Source: Halorubrum sp. 2020YC2 (GTDB lineage: Archaea > Halobacteriota > Halobacteria > Halobacteriales > Haloferacaceae). Taken from it: a DNA stretch of 64,000 bases. The stretch covers positions 2,999,516 through 3,063,515 of the forward strand of contig NZ_CP076019.1 of NCBI RefSeq assembly GCF_018623055.1, in the 5' to 3' direction. A program made the translations under genes and the position numbers. Below are positions 32,426 through 41,755 of this stretch, in pieces (the stretch's first letter is position 1; every line of letters starts with the position of its first letter). The notes beneath the pieces were generated by a model. It saw only the letters and a program-made list of their open reading frames with translations. It ran no database searches and was not told where the DNA came from.

Positions 32426-35023
32426 ATGTACTACCACGAGGCGGCGGCGTTCCTCTTCGACCTCCGCCGCTTCTCGGTCAAGCCCGGTACGGAGCGGGTG
32501 GAGGCGCTGTTAGCGCACCTCGGGGACCCCCAAGAAGACGTTCCGTTCGTCCAGATCGCCGGGTCGAACGGGAAGGGAAGCGCGGCGCGGATGACGGAGT
32601 CGGTCCTGCGGGAGGCGGGGCTGTCGGTGGGGCTGTACACCTCGCCGCACCTCTCCGCGCTCGCGGAGCGCGTCCGCGTCGACGGCCGGGAGATGACCGA
32701 GGCCGCGGTCGCGGCGTTCGTCGAGGAGGTGCGCCCGTGGCTGGTCGACCGGGCGGCCGCGGGCGAGCCGCTCACCTTCTTCGAGGTCGTGACGGCGATG
32801 GCGGTCCGAGAGTTCGCGCGCCGCGACGTCGACGTGGCGGTCTTGGAGGTCGGGCTCGGCGGCGAGTACGACGCGACGAGCGCGGTCGACCCCGTCGCGA
32901 CCGCCGTGACGAACGTCTCCTTAGAACACACCGCGGTCCTCGGGGACACGATAGGCGAAATCGCCCGCACGAAGGCCCGGATCGCCCGCTCCGACGCGCC
33001 CTTCGTGACCGCCTGCGAGGGCGAGGCGCTAGACGTCGTCCGCGAGGTGGCGGGCGAGGCCGGCGCGCCGGTGACCCGCGTGACCGGCGAGGGGGACGCG
33101 GACGAGCGGAGCTCCGCCGACGCCGATGAGTCCGCCGACGCCGATCCCGCCGACCCGCCCGCCTTCGCGGCGACCTACGGGGGCCGCGTCAGCGCCACCG
33201 ACGCCGAGGTCTCGCTCGCCGGCGAGCGCGAGGGGACCTACCGGATCCCCCTCGTCGGCCGCCACCAGGCGACGAACGCGGCGGTCGCCGTCGCGCTCGC
33301 GGACCGGACGGCGGCCGCGCTGGGGACCGACCTCCCCGACCGCGCCCTGCGCGACGGCCTCGCGCGGGCGACGTGGCCGGGGCGGTTCGAGGTGGTCGAC
33401 ACGGCGCCGCTGACCGTCCTCGACGGCGCGCACAACCCCGCGGCCGCCCGCACGCTCGCGGCGACGCTCGACGAGTACGACTACGGCGACCTCCACCTCG
33501 TCTACGCCGCGATGCACGACAAGGACCACGCGGAGACGGCGGCGGCGCTCCCCGACGCGGCGACGGCGATCACCTGCCGTCCCGCGATCGACCGTGCGGA
33601 GGACCCGCACGTGCTCGCGGCCGCGCTGCGCGCCGCGGGCGTCGACCGCGTGACGGCCGGCGACGACGTGTCGGACGCGCTCGCGACCGCGGTCGAGGCC
33701 GCGGACGAGGACGACTGCGTGTTGCTCGTCGGCTCGCTGTTCGCGGTCGCGGAGGCGCGCGCGGCGCACACCCGAACGGTCCGCGAGCGGTCGGTCCGCG
33801 GCGCCGACGACGCGGCCCACGCGCTCGACACCGCCGGAGTCCCGCCGACGGGCGTCGCGGCCAACCGTGACGGCGTCGACCACCGCGTCCTCACGCTCCG
33901 GCTGCGCGGCGACCGCGCCGAGCGCGTCGCGAGCGAGGCCCGGGCGGTCGGCGGCGACGCGGCGCTCGGCGGGCTCGGCGCGGACGAGGACCGCGGCGCC
34001 GGCGGCGAGCGGGTGCCCGTCACCGTCGCGGGGACGGTCGCGGAGCTCCGAGCGCTCGTCGACCGGCTCGACGCGGCCGATCGCGGCGGACTCGGCGGGG
34101 TGGCGAGCGACCTCGCCGGAGCAATCGGGATCGGCGGGGCGGGCGAGGGCGACGCGGGCGACGACCCCGACTTCCCGTGGACCGACCGCACCGCCGTGAT
34201 GGGCGTGCTCAACGTCACGCCGGACTCGTTCCACGACGGCGGGCGCCACGCGGCCCTCGACGACGCGGTCGCGGGCGTCGAGCGGATGGTCGAGGCGGGG
34301 GTCGACATCGTCGACGTCGGCGGGGAGTCGACCCGCCCGGGCGCCGAGCCGGTTCCGGTCGACGAGGAGATAGACCGGGTCGTCCCCACTATCGAGGCGA
34401 TCCAGTCGGTACCGGCGGTCGGCTCCGGCGACGTGCTGGTCTCGGTCGACACGCGGAAGCCGGCGGTCGCCGAGGCGGCGCTCGACGCGGGCGCGGACAT
34501 CATCAACGACGTGACGGGGCTGGAGGACCCCGAGATGCGGTCGGTCGTCGCGGACGCGGACTGTCCGGTGATCGTGATGCACAGCCTCGACGCGCCGGTC
34601 GACCCGGACGCCGACCCCGAGTACGACGACGTGGTGAGCGAGGTCGTCGACGCCTTACGCGAGCGACTCGCGCTGGCGGACACGGCCGACATCGACCGCG
34701 ACCGCGTCATCGTCGACCCCGGGATCGGGTTCGGCAAGTCGCCGGCGGAGGACTTCGAACTGCTCGCGCGCTGCGGGGAGTTCGCGGCGCTCGGCTGCCC
34801 GGTCCTCGTCGGCCACTCGCACAAGTCGCTGTACGGCGCCGTCGGGCGCGACGCGGACGACCGCGAGCACGCGACGGTCGCGGGCACCGCGCTCGCCGCC
34901 GACCGCGGCGCCGACATCGTCCGGGTCCACGACGTCGCGGAGAACCGCGCGGCGGTCGACGTCGCCGCCGCGGCGAACGGGTCGCTCCGCGAGGCGGACG
35001 ACGTCGCGGAGAGGTCGGAGTGA
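32426..35023 (+). CDS. folCP: Bifunctional folylpolyglutamate/dihydrofolate synthase - dihydropteroate synthase
   Basis: An 865-residue fusion. Residues 1-440 are FolC: P-loop AGSNGKGSAAR near residue 47, AERVRVDGREM, VEVGLGGEYDATSAVDP, GDTIGEIARTK, GRHQATNAAVA, TWPGRFEVV and LDGAHNPAAA. Residues about 590-850 are FolP: MGVLNVTPDSFHDGG, DVGGESTRPGAEPV, VSVDTRKPAVAEAAL, INDVTGL, IVDPGIGFGKS and GHSHKS. A linker of about 130 residues, unlike either enzyme, joins them. FolP condenses dihydropterin diphosphate with p-aminobenzoate and FolC adds glutamate; the fusion is known in haloarchaea. TATA-like TTACCCCTAAGCG lies 25-35 bases before the ATG. Confidence 0.95.
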   Translation: MYYHEAAAFLFDLRRFSVKPGTERVEALLAHLGDPQEDVPFVQIAGSNGKGSAARMTESVLREAGLSVGLYTSPHLSALAERVRVDGREMTEAAVAAFVEEVRPWLVDRAAAGEPLTFFEVVTAMAVREFARRDVDVAVLEVGLGGEYDATSAVDPVATAVTNVSLEHTAVLGDTIGEIARTKARIARSDAPFVTACEGEALDVVREVAGEAGAPVTRVTGEGDADERSSADADESADADPADPPAFAATYGGRVSATDAEVSLAGEREGTYRIPLVGRHQATNAAVAVALADRTAAALGTDLPDRALRDGLARATWPGRFEVVDTAPLTVLDGAHNPAAARTLAATLDEYDYGDLHLVYAAMHDKDHAETAAALPDAATAITCRPAIDRAEDPHVLAAALRAAGVDRVTAGDDVSDALATAVEAADEDDCVLLVGSLFAVAEARAAHTRTVRERSVRGADDAAHALDTAGVPPTGVAANRDGVDHRVLTLRLRGDRAERVASEARAVGGDAALGGLGADEDRGAGGERVPVTVAGTVAELRALVDRLDAADRGGLGGVASDLAGAIGIGGAGEGDAGDDPDFPWTDRTAVMGVLNVTPDSFHDGGRHAALDDAVAGVERMVEAGVDIVDVGGESTRPGAEPVPVDEEIDRVVPTIEAIQSVPAVGSGDVLVSVDTRKPAVAEAALDAGADIINDVTGLEDPEMRSVVADADCPVIVMHSLDAPVDPDADPEYDDVVSEVVDALRERLALADTADIDRDRVIVDPGIGFGKSPAEDFELLARCGEFAALGCPVLVGHSHKSLYGAVGRDADDREHATVAGTALAADRGADIVRVHDVAENRAAVDVAAAANGSLREADDVAERSE

Positions 35024-35096
35024 CGCGGTCGGAATCCGCCCGTCGAGTCGAGGGCGCCGACGGCAGCGTTTTGCCTCGCGACCCCGTCGCGTGCGT

Positions 35097-36641
35097 ATGA
35101 CCCGGCGCCTGCTGCTCGGCTGTAGCGCGGTCGGGAACGCCCTCGCCGAGCGCACCCGCGAGGAGCGCGGCGACCTGGTGGCGATCACCGACGACACGGG
35201 CTGGGCGTCGACGCTGCGCGACCGCAACGTCGCCACCGTCGAGTCCGACCCGACCGACGCCGAGGCGTATCCCGACTCGGCGGCGATCGTGTTGGTCGCG
35301 AGCGACGACGCCGCCCGTAACGTCGCCGCCGCGCACGCGGCCCGGACCCGTTACCCGGAGGCGATGATCGTCGCGTACCTCGGGACGGCGCCGACCGACG
35401 AGCAACGGACGGCGATCGCGGCGGTCGCTGACCGCGTGGTCGACCCCGTCGAGGCCGTCACCGACCGCGTCTGCGAGGCGATCGGTCTCGACGGCGACGC
35501 GGCTGACGGCGCTGGTGCGGTCGACGCGGGCGGCGCGGGCGGCGCCGACGAGCCGAGCGGCGCCGCCCCGAATCCCGCTGGCGACCGCTCGCAGACCCCG
35601 GACGACGAGCGGCCGGCCCGGCTGCTCGCGACGCTCCGGGCGCTCTCGGGACCGCTGCTGGTCGTCGCGCACGACAACCCCGACCCGGACGCCATCGCGA
35701 GCGCGCTCGGGCTGGCGCGGATCGCGGACTCGATCGGCGTCGACGCCGACGCCTGTTACGGCGGGGAGATCGCCCATCAGGAGAACCGGGCGATGGTGAA
35801 CCTCCTCGACATCGGCCTCCGGTCGTTCGACGAGATCGACCTCGACGAGTACGGCGGCGTCGCCTTGGTCGACCACTCCCGCGCGGGGATCAACGACAGC
35901 CTCCCCGAGGGCCACCCGGTCGACGTCGTGATCGACCACCACCCGCCACGGGGACCGGTCGCGGGGTCGTTCGTCGACATCCGCCCCGCGATCGGCGCGA
36001 CGAGCACGCTCATCGCGGAGTACCTCTCGCGGTTCGGGATCGTGCCGGACCGGGACCTCGCCACGGCGCTTCTGTACGGGATCCGGATCGACACGAAGGA
36101 CTTCACGCGGGCGACCGCGACCGACGACTTCGAGGCGGCCGCCGCGCTGCTCGCGCACGCCGACGAGTCGACGCTCGAACGCGTCGAGAGCCCGAGCGTG
36201 AGTTCCGAGACGCTGCGGGTCCTCGCGGCCGCCATCGAGAACCGCGACGTCCGCGGGTCGGTGGCGGCCTCCTGCGTCGGGGAGATATCCGACCGCGACG
36301 CGCTCGCGCAGGCGGCCGACCGGCTCCTCGATCTGGACGGCGTGACGGTGACGTTCGTCTACGGCTACATGGAGGGGGTGATCTACGGCTCCGCCCGCGC
36401 CCGCGGCGCCGACCTCGACGCCGGCGAACTGCTCCGCGACGCGCTCGACCCGGTGGGGTCGGCCGGCGGCCACGCGTCGATGGCCGGCGCGCAGGTCCCG
36501 CTCGGCATCCTGAGCGAGGTCTCCGAGGCGGAGTCGCTCCCGGACGTCGTCGAGGCGTTCGTCGCCGGGCGGTTCTTCGAGGCGCTCGACGACGCGCCCG
36601 CCCAGCCCGTCGGGCTTCCCCCGGAGTTCCCGACGGACTGA
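35097..36641 (+). CDS. DHH-family phosphoesterase with N-terminal Rossmann domain
   Basis: A 514-residue protein. Residues 1-130 form a TrkA-N/RCK-like Rossmann domain (LLGCSAVGNALAERT at the start), followed by an Ala/Gly/Asp linker. From residue 175 a DHH module follows: VVAHDNPDPDAIAS, VALVDHS and IDHHPPRG, then a DHHA1 domain ending AGGHASMAGAQVPLG. DHH/DHHA1 proteins are metal-dependent phosphoesterases (nanoRNase or cyclic-dinucleotide type); which substrate is unclear. The Rossmann domain could bind a nucleotide and regulate it (inference). The ATG at 35097 is preferred over a GTG two codons upstream. Confidence 0.87.
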   Translation: MTRRLLLGCSAVGNALAERTREERGDLVAITDDTGWASTLRDRNVATVESDPTDAEAYPDSAAIVLVASDDAARNVAAAHAARTRYPEAMIVAYLGTAPTDEQRTAIAAVADRVVDPVEAVTDRVCEAIGLDGDAADGAGAVDAGGAGGADEPSGAAPNPAGDRSQTPDDERPARLLATLRALSGPLLVVAHDNPDPDAIASALGLARIADSIGVDADACYGGEIAHQENRAMVNLLDIGLRSFDEIDLDEYGGVALVDHSRAGINDSLPEGHPVDVVIDHHPPRGPVAGSFVDIRPAIGATSTLIAEYLSRFGIVPDRDLATALLYGIRIDTKDFTRATATDDFEAAAALLAHADESTLERVESPSVSSETLRVLAAAIENRDVRGSVAASCVGEISDRDALAQAADRLLDLDGVTVTFVYGYMEGVIYGSARARGADLDAGELLRDALDPVGSAGGHASMAGAQVPLGILSEVSEAESLPDVVEAFVAGRFFEALDDAPAQPVGLPPEFPTD

Positions 36642-36778
36642 GCGGGTTCGAGCCGACCGGGACGAGGCCGGGTCGCGGCCGCGAGCGCGTCGGGCGCGGG
36701 GCGGTGAACGAGGCCGGTCGTGCGGCCGCCGCGCCAACGGTCGCAACGTACATACGGCGCGCCGGCGAACGCTTTCAC

Positions 36779-37849
36779 ATGACCGACGACGTCGTCGACC
36801 ACCGTCGACTGATCATCGCCGGCACCGGCATCTCGGGCCTCTCCGCGGCCATCTACGCCGCGCGCTCGAACAACGACCCCCTCCTCGTCGAGGGCGACGA
36901 GCCGGGCGGCCAGCTCACGCTGACGAGCGAGGTGGAGAACTACCCCGGCTTCCCCGAGGGGATCTCCGGCCCGAGCCTGATCAACGACATGAAAGAGCAG
37001 GCGACGAAGTTCGGCGCCGAGACCCGCAACGGCGTCATCGAGGGCGTCTCGAAGGAGCCGGCGGGCCACTTCCGCGTCGAGCTCTCCGACGGCGACGCCT
37101 ACACCGCCGACGCCGTCATCGCCGCGTCGGGCGCGAGCGCCCGCACCCTCGGCGTCCCCGGCGAGGACGACCTGATGGGGTACGGGCTCTCGACGTGTGC
37201 GACCTGCGACGGGGCGTTCTTCCGCGACGAGGACATGCTCGTCGTCGGCGGCGGCGACGCCGCGATGGAGGAGGCGAACTTCCTGACGAAGTTCGCGGAC
37301 ACCGTCTACGTCGCCCACCGCCGCGAGGAGTTCCGCGCCGAGGACGTGTGGATCGAGCGCACGATGGACGCCGTCGAGGAGGGCGACATCGAACTCCTCC
37401 TCAACACCGAGCTCACCGAGATCCACGGCTCCCGCGACGACGGCATCGACCGCGTGACGCTCGTCGAACACCCGGACGGCCACCCGAAGGAGAAGCTGGA
37501 CGACCCGGCGACCGCGGACGAGGTCGACGAGTACGAGTTCGACGTGGGCGCCGTCTTCTACGCCATCGGCCACACGCCGAACACCGACTTCTTAGAGGGA
37601 ACGGGGATCGAGACCGACGAGGACGGCTATCTGATCTGCGAGGGCGGCCGCGGCGCGAACCAGACCGCCACCGGCGTCGAGGGCCTCTTCGGCGCGGGCG
37701 ACGTGGTCGACTTCCACTACCAGCAGGCCGCCACCGCGAGCGGCATGGGCGTGAAGGCCGCGCTCGACGCCGACGAGTACCTCTCCGAGCGCGAGCGCGC
37801 CGGCGAGCTTTATCAAGGCGAGGTCGACGCCGCGGCCGCGGACGACTAA
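36779..37849 (+). CDS. trxB: Thioredoxin reductase (TrxR/TrxB)
   Basis: A 356-residue flavoprotein. FAD site GTGISGLSAAIYAARS near residue 13; redox motif CATC in LSTCATCDGAFF; NADP(H) site VVGGGDAAMEEANFL with AHRREEFRAE; the C-terminal FAD segment GLFGAGDVVDFHYQQAATASG. It passes electrons to thioredoxins such as the one at 22037. The ATG at 36779 gives the family length; the frame is open upstream without conserved features. The C-terminal 40 residues are a haloarchaeal acidic extension. Confidence 0.92.
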   Translation: MTDDVVDHRRLIIAGTGISGLSAAIYAARSNNDPLLVEGDEPGGQLTLTSEVENYPGFPEGISGPSLINDMKEQATKFGAETRNGVIEGVSKEPAGHFRVELSDGDAYTADAVIAASGASARTLGVPGEDDLMGYGLSTCATCDGAFFRDEDMLVVGGGDAAMEEANFLTKFADTVYVAHRREEFRAEDVWIERTMDAVEEGDIELLLNTELTEIHGSRDDGIDRVTLVEHPDGHPKEKLDDPATADEVDEYEFDVGAVFYAIGHTPNTDFLEGTGIETDEDGYLICEGGRGANQTATGVEGLFGAGDVVDFHYQQAATASGMGVKAALDADEYLSERERAGELYQGEVDAAAADD

Positions 37850-37937
37850 CAATCGCGGAGTCCTGCGGTTTCTTCTAACGTAGCGTTCGGTCCAGCTCTC
37901 GGAGCGTGAGGACTGATTGACCGCGGGCCGAGCGTTT

Positions 37938-38219
37938 ACTTATAATTACTCGGGTGTGAATCGCGGGAAAACGCTTCCAAAGCCCCAGCCACTCGCTTAT
38001 AAACAGCTGATGGCGGTTCGACGGTGTACACCTCTAAAGCCCCCGCCTCGCGACTGCCCCTTTGAGTCCCGCCCCGCACGGCGACCGCACCTCACGCCTC
38101 CCAGCCTCGTCGGCCTCCCTCCGCTTCGCTCCGGTCGGCCGACCCCAGCGAGAATCGAAGATTCTCTGGCAGCCGGCGGCAGAGCCGCCGGCGACGCCAC
38201 CGCAGTTTTATTTATAAAT
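37938..38219 (+). repeat. Dispersed structured element, copy D (stem 1 collapsed)
   Basis: Plus orientation, between convergent trxB and ilvA. Two tandem modules: TTATAA at 37940 and 37997, AAAGCCCC at 37979 and 38036, so both boxes repeat with a 57-base period and 39-base internal spacing. Stem 1 is deleted: AAAGCCCCC runs almost directly into CTCGCGACTGCCCCTTTG. The core has lost one C. Hairpin 2 arms are GTCGGCC 38109-38115 and GGCCGAC 38137-38143. In place of hairpin 3 are two other hairpins: 38151-38165 (AGAATC/GATTCT) and 38172-38192 (GCCGGCGGC/GCCGCCGGC). TTATAA at 38212 ends it. Confidence 0.8.
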
Positions 38220-38232
38220 GGTCGCTGCTCGA

Positions 38233-39444
38233 CTACGACAGAATCTCGACCTCGTACCCCTCGGCTTCGAGCGCGTCGACGATGTCGGCGGCGTGTTCGG
38301 CGTCGTCGGTCTCCAGTTCTAATTCGAGTTCGGCGGCGTTGACAGCCACGTCCCGCGAGGTGCGGTCGTGGTGGACCGCGTACACGTTCGCGCCGGTGCG
38401 CGCGACGATGCTGGAGACGCGCTCCAGTTCGCCGGGACGGTCCTTCAGGTCGATCGTGATCTTGAGGTACCGGCCCATCTGGACCAGCCCGCGCCGGACC
38501 ACGGTGCCGAGGCGGTTGAGGTCGATGTTACCGCCACAGAGTGCGGCGACTATCGTCTCCCCGTCGTCGTACTCGAACGCCTCCGAGAGGACGGCCGCGA
38601 GCGCGACCGCCCCGGCGCCCTCGACGAGCGTCTTCGCGCGCTCCAAGAGCAGCGTGAGGGCGAGGGCGATCTCGCGGTCGTCGACGGTGACGACCTCGTC
38701 GACGTACTCTGCCATGACCGCGAGCGTCCGTTCGCCCACCGACCGCGTCGCGATCCCGTCGGCGATCGTGTCGACGCCGTCGATCTCCGTGACCTCGCCG
38801 GCTTCGAGCGACCTCGCGGCCGAGGCGGCCCCCTCCGCCTGAACGCCGACGACGCGGGCGTCCGGGAGCTGCTCTTTGACCGCGACCGCGACGCCCGAGA
38901 TCAGCCCGCCGCCACCGATCGGGACGACCACCGTGTCGAGTTCGGGACAGTCGTCGACGATTTCGAGGCCGAGCGTCCCCTGCCCGGCCATCACGACCGG
39001 GTCGTCGAACGCGTGGACGTAGGTCCGGTCCTCCTCGCGCTCCAGCCGGTGCGCGTACGCCTGCGACTCGTCGTAGTCGACGCCCTCCAGCCGGACGCTC
39101 GCGCCGTACCCGCGGGTGGCCTTCACCTTCGAGACGGGCGCGAACTTCGGCATCACGACGGTGGCGTCGACGCCCGCGCGGCTGGCCGCAAGCGCCACGC
39201 CCTGCGCGTGGTTGCCCGCGCTCGCGGTGACGACGCCCGCCTCTCGCTCCGCGTCCGAGAGCGTCTGGATCCGGTTCATCGCGCCGCGGATCTTGAACGC
39301 GCCGGTCCGTTGGAAGTTCTCTAACTTGAGGTGGAGGTCGGCGCCGCTCATCTCCGAGAAGGAGCGCGACCGCTCCAGCGGCGTGTGTCGGGCGACGCCC
39401 GAGACCCGCTCGCGCGCCTCGCGGATGTCGGCAAGACTGAGCAT
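38233..39444 (-). CDS. ilvA: Threonine ammonia-lyase (biosynthetic type, with ACT domain)
   Basis: A 403-residue PLP enzyme: LERSRSFSEMSGADLHLKLEN, the PLP-lysine segment AFKIRGAMNRI, ASAGNHAQGVALAA, the Gly-rich phosphate loop PIGGGGLISGVA, and LVEGAGAVALAA. The C-terminal 80 residues are an ACT-like domain (TIDLKDRPGELERVSSIVA) for allosteric control, probably by isoleucine or valine. It deaminates threonine to 2-oxobutyrate. AT-rich ACCGATTAGC about 25-30 bases upstream is a likely promoter. It converges on trxB across copy D. Confidence 0.93.
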   Translation of the reverse strand: MLSLADIREARERVSGVARHTPLERSRSFSEMSGADLHLKLENFQRTGAFKIRGAMNRIQTLSDAEREAGVVTASAGNHAQGVALAASRAGVDATVVMPKFAPVSKVKATRGYGASVRLEGVDYDESQAYAHRLEREEDRTYVHAFDDPVVMAGQGTLGLEIVDDCPELDTVVVPIGGGGLISGVAVAVKEQLPDARVVGVQAEGAASAARSLEAGEVTEIDGVDTIADGIATRSVGERTLAVMAEYVDEVVTVDDREIALALTLLLERAKTLVEGAGAVALAAVLSEAFEYDDGETIVAALCGGNIDLNRLGTVVRRGLVQMGRYLKITIDLKDRPGELERVSSIVARTGANVYAVHHDRTSRDVAVNAAELELELETDDAEHAADIVDALEAEGYEVEILS

Positions 39445-39698
39445 GCCACCCCGTCGACTCGCCGCCCGCTAATCGGTTCCGGTCAGTGCCGGCCGCCCGA
39501 CGCGGCCGAGCGGGCGCCGGGGCGGGGGTCGACCGCGCCGCTGCGCTCGCTCGGATCGACGTGCGGGCGGCTCGCGGTTCGTGAAAGGGGGAATGCACGC
39601 GTGTGACGTGCGAGTAAAGTGAGGCGGCGGGAATACAAAAAGGTGGGGCTACCAGAGTGAAAGTGTAACCGCACGACTGCGGCGCCGTCATCCGCCCG

Positions 39699-40106
39699 TC
39701 AGACGGGATCTCGGGGGGTCAACCGAACCCGCACGTCGCGCTCGTCGAGGACCGATCGCACCCGCCCGCCGAACGGGCCGGTCCCCGGCCACGTCGCGTC
39801 CGCGTCGAGCCGGTCGGGGTCGCCCACGTACACCGCGGCGGCGTCCGGGTGGTCGGCCGGCGCGTCGAGCGGCACGGTCTCGCGGACGTACAGCCCGCCG
39901 TCGACGTCCTCGTACGCGTCGAGCGCGCCGATCTCCTCCGTCCGGAGGAGCCGCCCCGCCGTCTCGCCGCCCGGCGCGAGCGTCGGGTACCGCCCTTCCA
40001 CCAGCCGGAGGCCGTCGAGCGTCGCGGGGCCGACGAAGACGAACGAGTCGAGGACCTCGGCCACTCGGTCCGGCTCGGTCAGCGTCCCGTACACGAAGAC
40101 GTCCAT
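39699..40106 (-). CDS. Gamma-glutamylcyclotransferase-fold protein
   Basis: A 135-residue protein of the BtrG/AIG2-like gamma-glutamylcyclotransferase fold: VFVYGTLTEPDRV at the N-terminus (the YGTL signature), a LRLVEGRYPTLAPG loop, AGRLLRTEEIGALDAYEDVDGG with the catalytic Glu region, and YVRETVPL. Members cleave gamma-glutamyl amides; haloarchaea use gamma-glutamylcysteine as main thiol, so a role in its turnover is possible (inference). It lies upstream of ilvA in the same direction with 250 bases between. Confidence 0.8.
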   Translation of the reverse strand: MDVFVYGTLTEPDRVAEVLDSFVFVGPATLDGLRLVEGRYPTLAPGGETAGRLLRTEEIGALDAYEDVDGGLYVRETVPLDAPADHPDAAAVYVGDPDRLDADATWPGTGPFGGRVRSVLDERDVRVRLTPRDPV

Positions 40107-40208
40107 GGGCTGCGTGGGTCGCTCGCGGGCTTCAACGTTCGGGCGATCCCGGCCCGACGCGGTCGACTCCCCCGCGACGCCGAGTGCCGGCGACGCCGAC
40201 CGGCTCCG

Positions 40209-40217
40209 ATATATCAA
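40209..40217 (+). promoter_or_regulatory. Probable TATA box of the MATE gene
   Basis: ATATATCAA, 29-37 bases before the ATG at 40246, in an otherwise GC-rich region; supports that start over a longer in-frame extension. Confidence 0.55.
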
Positions 40218-40245
40218 TACCGCGGGGGCTCGTCGAACGCGACGC

Positions 40246-41691
40246 ATGGACTTCCCGCGGCTGCGGCGCGTCTGGGAGCGCGTGTTCTCGCTCGCGTGGC
40301 CCGTCATGGCCGAGCAGACGTTCCGCACCGCGATGCGGACGACCGACATCCTCGTCACCGCGCTGTTCTCGCCGGCCGCGGTCGTCGCGATCGGACTCGC
40401 GGACCTGTACGCCCGGTTCCCGCTGCGGATCGGGCTGGGGCTGGGCGGCGGCGCCATCGCGCTCTCCTCGCAGGACACGGGCGCGGGCGCCGCGGAGAAC
40501 CGCGACGAGGCGGTGACGCAGGCGATCCTGATCGGCGCGCTCGCCGGGGTCCCGTTCGTCCTCTTCGGCCTCCTCTTCGGTGAGCTCGCGATCGACGTGT
40601 TCGGCCGGCTCGTCGGCGAGCGGACCTCGCCCGCGGTCGTCGACCTCGGCTCCACGTACCTCGCGGTCGTGTTCGCGACCGCCCCGGCGCGCCACGTCGC
40701 CCTCGTCGGCGCCCGCGCGCTCCAGGGGACCGGCGACACCCGGACGCCGATGTACGTCAACGTCGCCGCCAACTCCGTCAACATCGCCGGCTCCGTCGTC
40801 CTCGGACTCGGGCTGTTCGGCCTCCCGCGGCTCGAGGTCCTCGGCGTCGGCCTCGCGACCGCGGGCGCGAACGTCCTCACCGCCGGCCTGCTCTGTTTCG
40901 CCATCTGGGGGTCGTGGACCGACGCGGAGTTCGCGTGGCCGCGCGACCTCACGATCGCGAAACAGCTCCTCGTCGTGAGCGCCCCCCGCGTCGCGGAGGG
41001 GTTCGGCTCCGAGATCGCGGAGTTCCCGTTCAACGCCCTCCTCCTCGGCTTCGGGGAGGCCGTCAACGCCGGGTTCCAGATCGGCCGCCGCGTCTACCAG
41101 CAGGTGACCGGGCCGCTCTCGCGCGGCTACAACGTCGCGGCGTCCGTCCTCGTCGGGCAGGCGCTCGGCGAGGGCGACCCGGAGGCGGCGCGGTTCAACG
41201 GGTGGGCGGTCGCCGGGCTCGGCGTGCTCACGGTCGGGACGATCGGGATCGGGCTCGTCGTCGGCGCGCCCCGGTTGGTCCCGATATTCACCGACGACGC
41301 GGCGACGATCGAGTACGCGGTCGACTTCGCGCGGGTGTACGGGGTCGCGGGCGCCGCGCTCGCCTGCTTTTCCGCCCTCTCCGGCTCGCTTCAGGGGGCC
41401 AGCGAGACGCGGATCCCGCTCGTCGCGCGCGTCTCCGCGATGTTCGGGCTCTTCTTGGGACTGTCGTGGCTCCTCGGCCGCACGGCGGGGTTCGGTCCCG
41501 CTGGCGCGTACGTCGGGGTGTCCGCCGCCTACGTTTGGATGGCCCTCGTCGTCGCCGCCGGCTTCCACTACTCCGGGTGGGCGACCCGCGCCGCCGACAT
41601 GATGGACGCCCGCGGGTCCGGGCCGGACGCCGACTCGGACGCGGGATCCGACGCCGCGCCCGACCCCGTGTCCGACGAGGAATCGACGTAG
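40246..41691 (+). CDS. MATE family efflux transporter
   Basis: A 481-residue protein with twelve predicted helices and MATE-family features: LAWPVMAEQTFRTAMRTTDI in helix 1, a second repeat beginning near residue 240 (ISVAPRVAEGFGSEIAEF-like) with GFQIGRRVYQQVTG and NVAASVLVGQALGEGDPEAA, which mirrors the first. Such proteins export cationic compounds with sodium or protons. The C-terminal 30 residues are an acidic Asp/Ser tail. Start fixed by the ATATATCAA promoter. Confidence 0.9.
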   Translation: MDFPRLRRVWERVFSLAWPVMAEQTFRTAMRTTDILVTALFSPAAVVAIGLADLYARFPLRIGLGLGGGAIALSSQDTGAGAAENRDEAVTQAILIGALAGVPFVLFGLLFGELAIDVFGRLVGERTSPAVVDLGSTYLAVVFATAPARHVALVGARALQGTGDTRTPMYVNVAANSVNIAGSVVLGLGLFGLPRLEVLGVGLATAGANVLTAGLLCFAIWGSWTDAEFAWPRDLTIAKQLLVVSAPRVAEGFGSEIAEFPFNALLLGFGEAVNAGFQIGRRVYQQVTGPLSRGYNVAASVLVGQALGEGDPEAARFNGWAVAGLGVLTVGTIGIGLVVGAPRLVPIFTDDAATIEYAVDFARVYGVAGAALACFSALSGSLQGASETRIPLVARVSAMFGLFLGLSWLLGRTAGFGPAGAYVGVSAAYVWMALVVAAGFHYSGWATRAADMMDARGSGPDADSDAGSDAAPDPVSDEEST

Positions 41692-41755
41692 GAACGCTGC
41701 CGCGGCCGACCGCGGCCCTCGCCGCCGACCGCCCCCCGTCCCGCCGCCCTCCCGG

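Noticed and set aside
39560..39698. Possible small RNA or small protein between ilvA and the cyclotransferase gene
   Set aside because: An AT-rich GAATACAAAAAGG is present but no convincing frame, hairpin or repeat goes with it.
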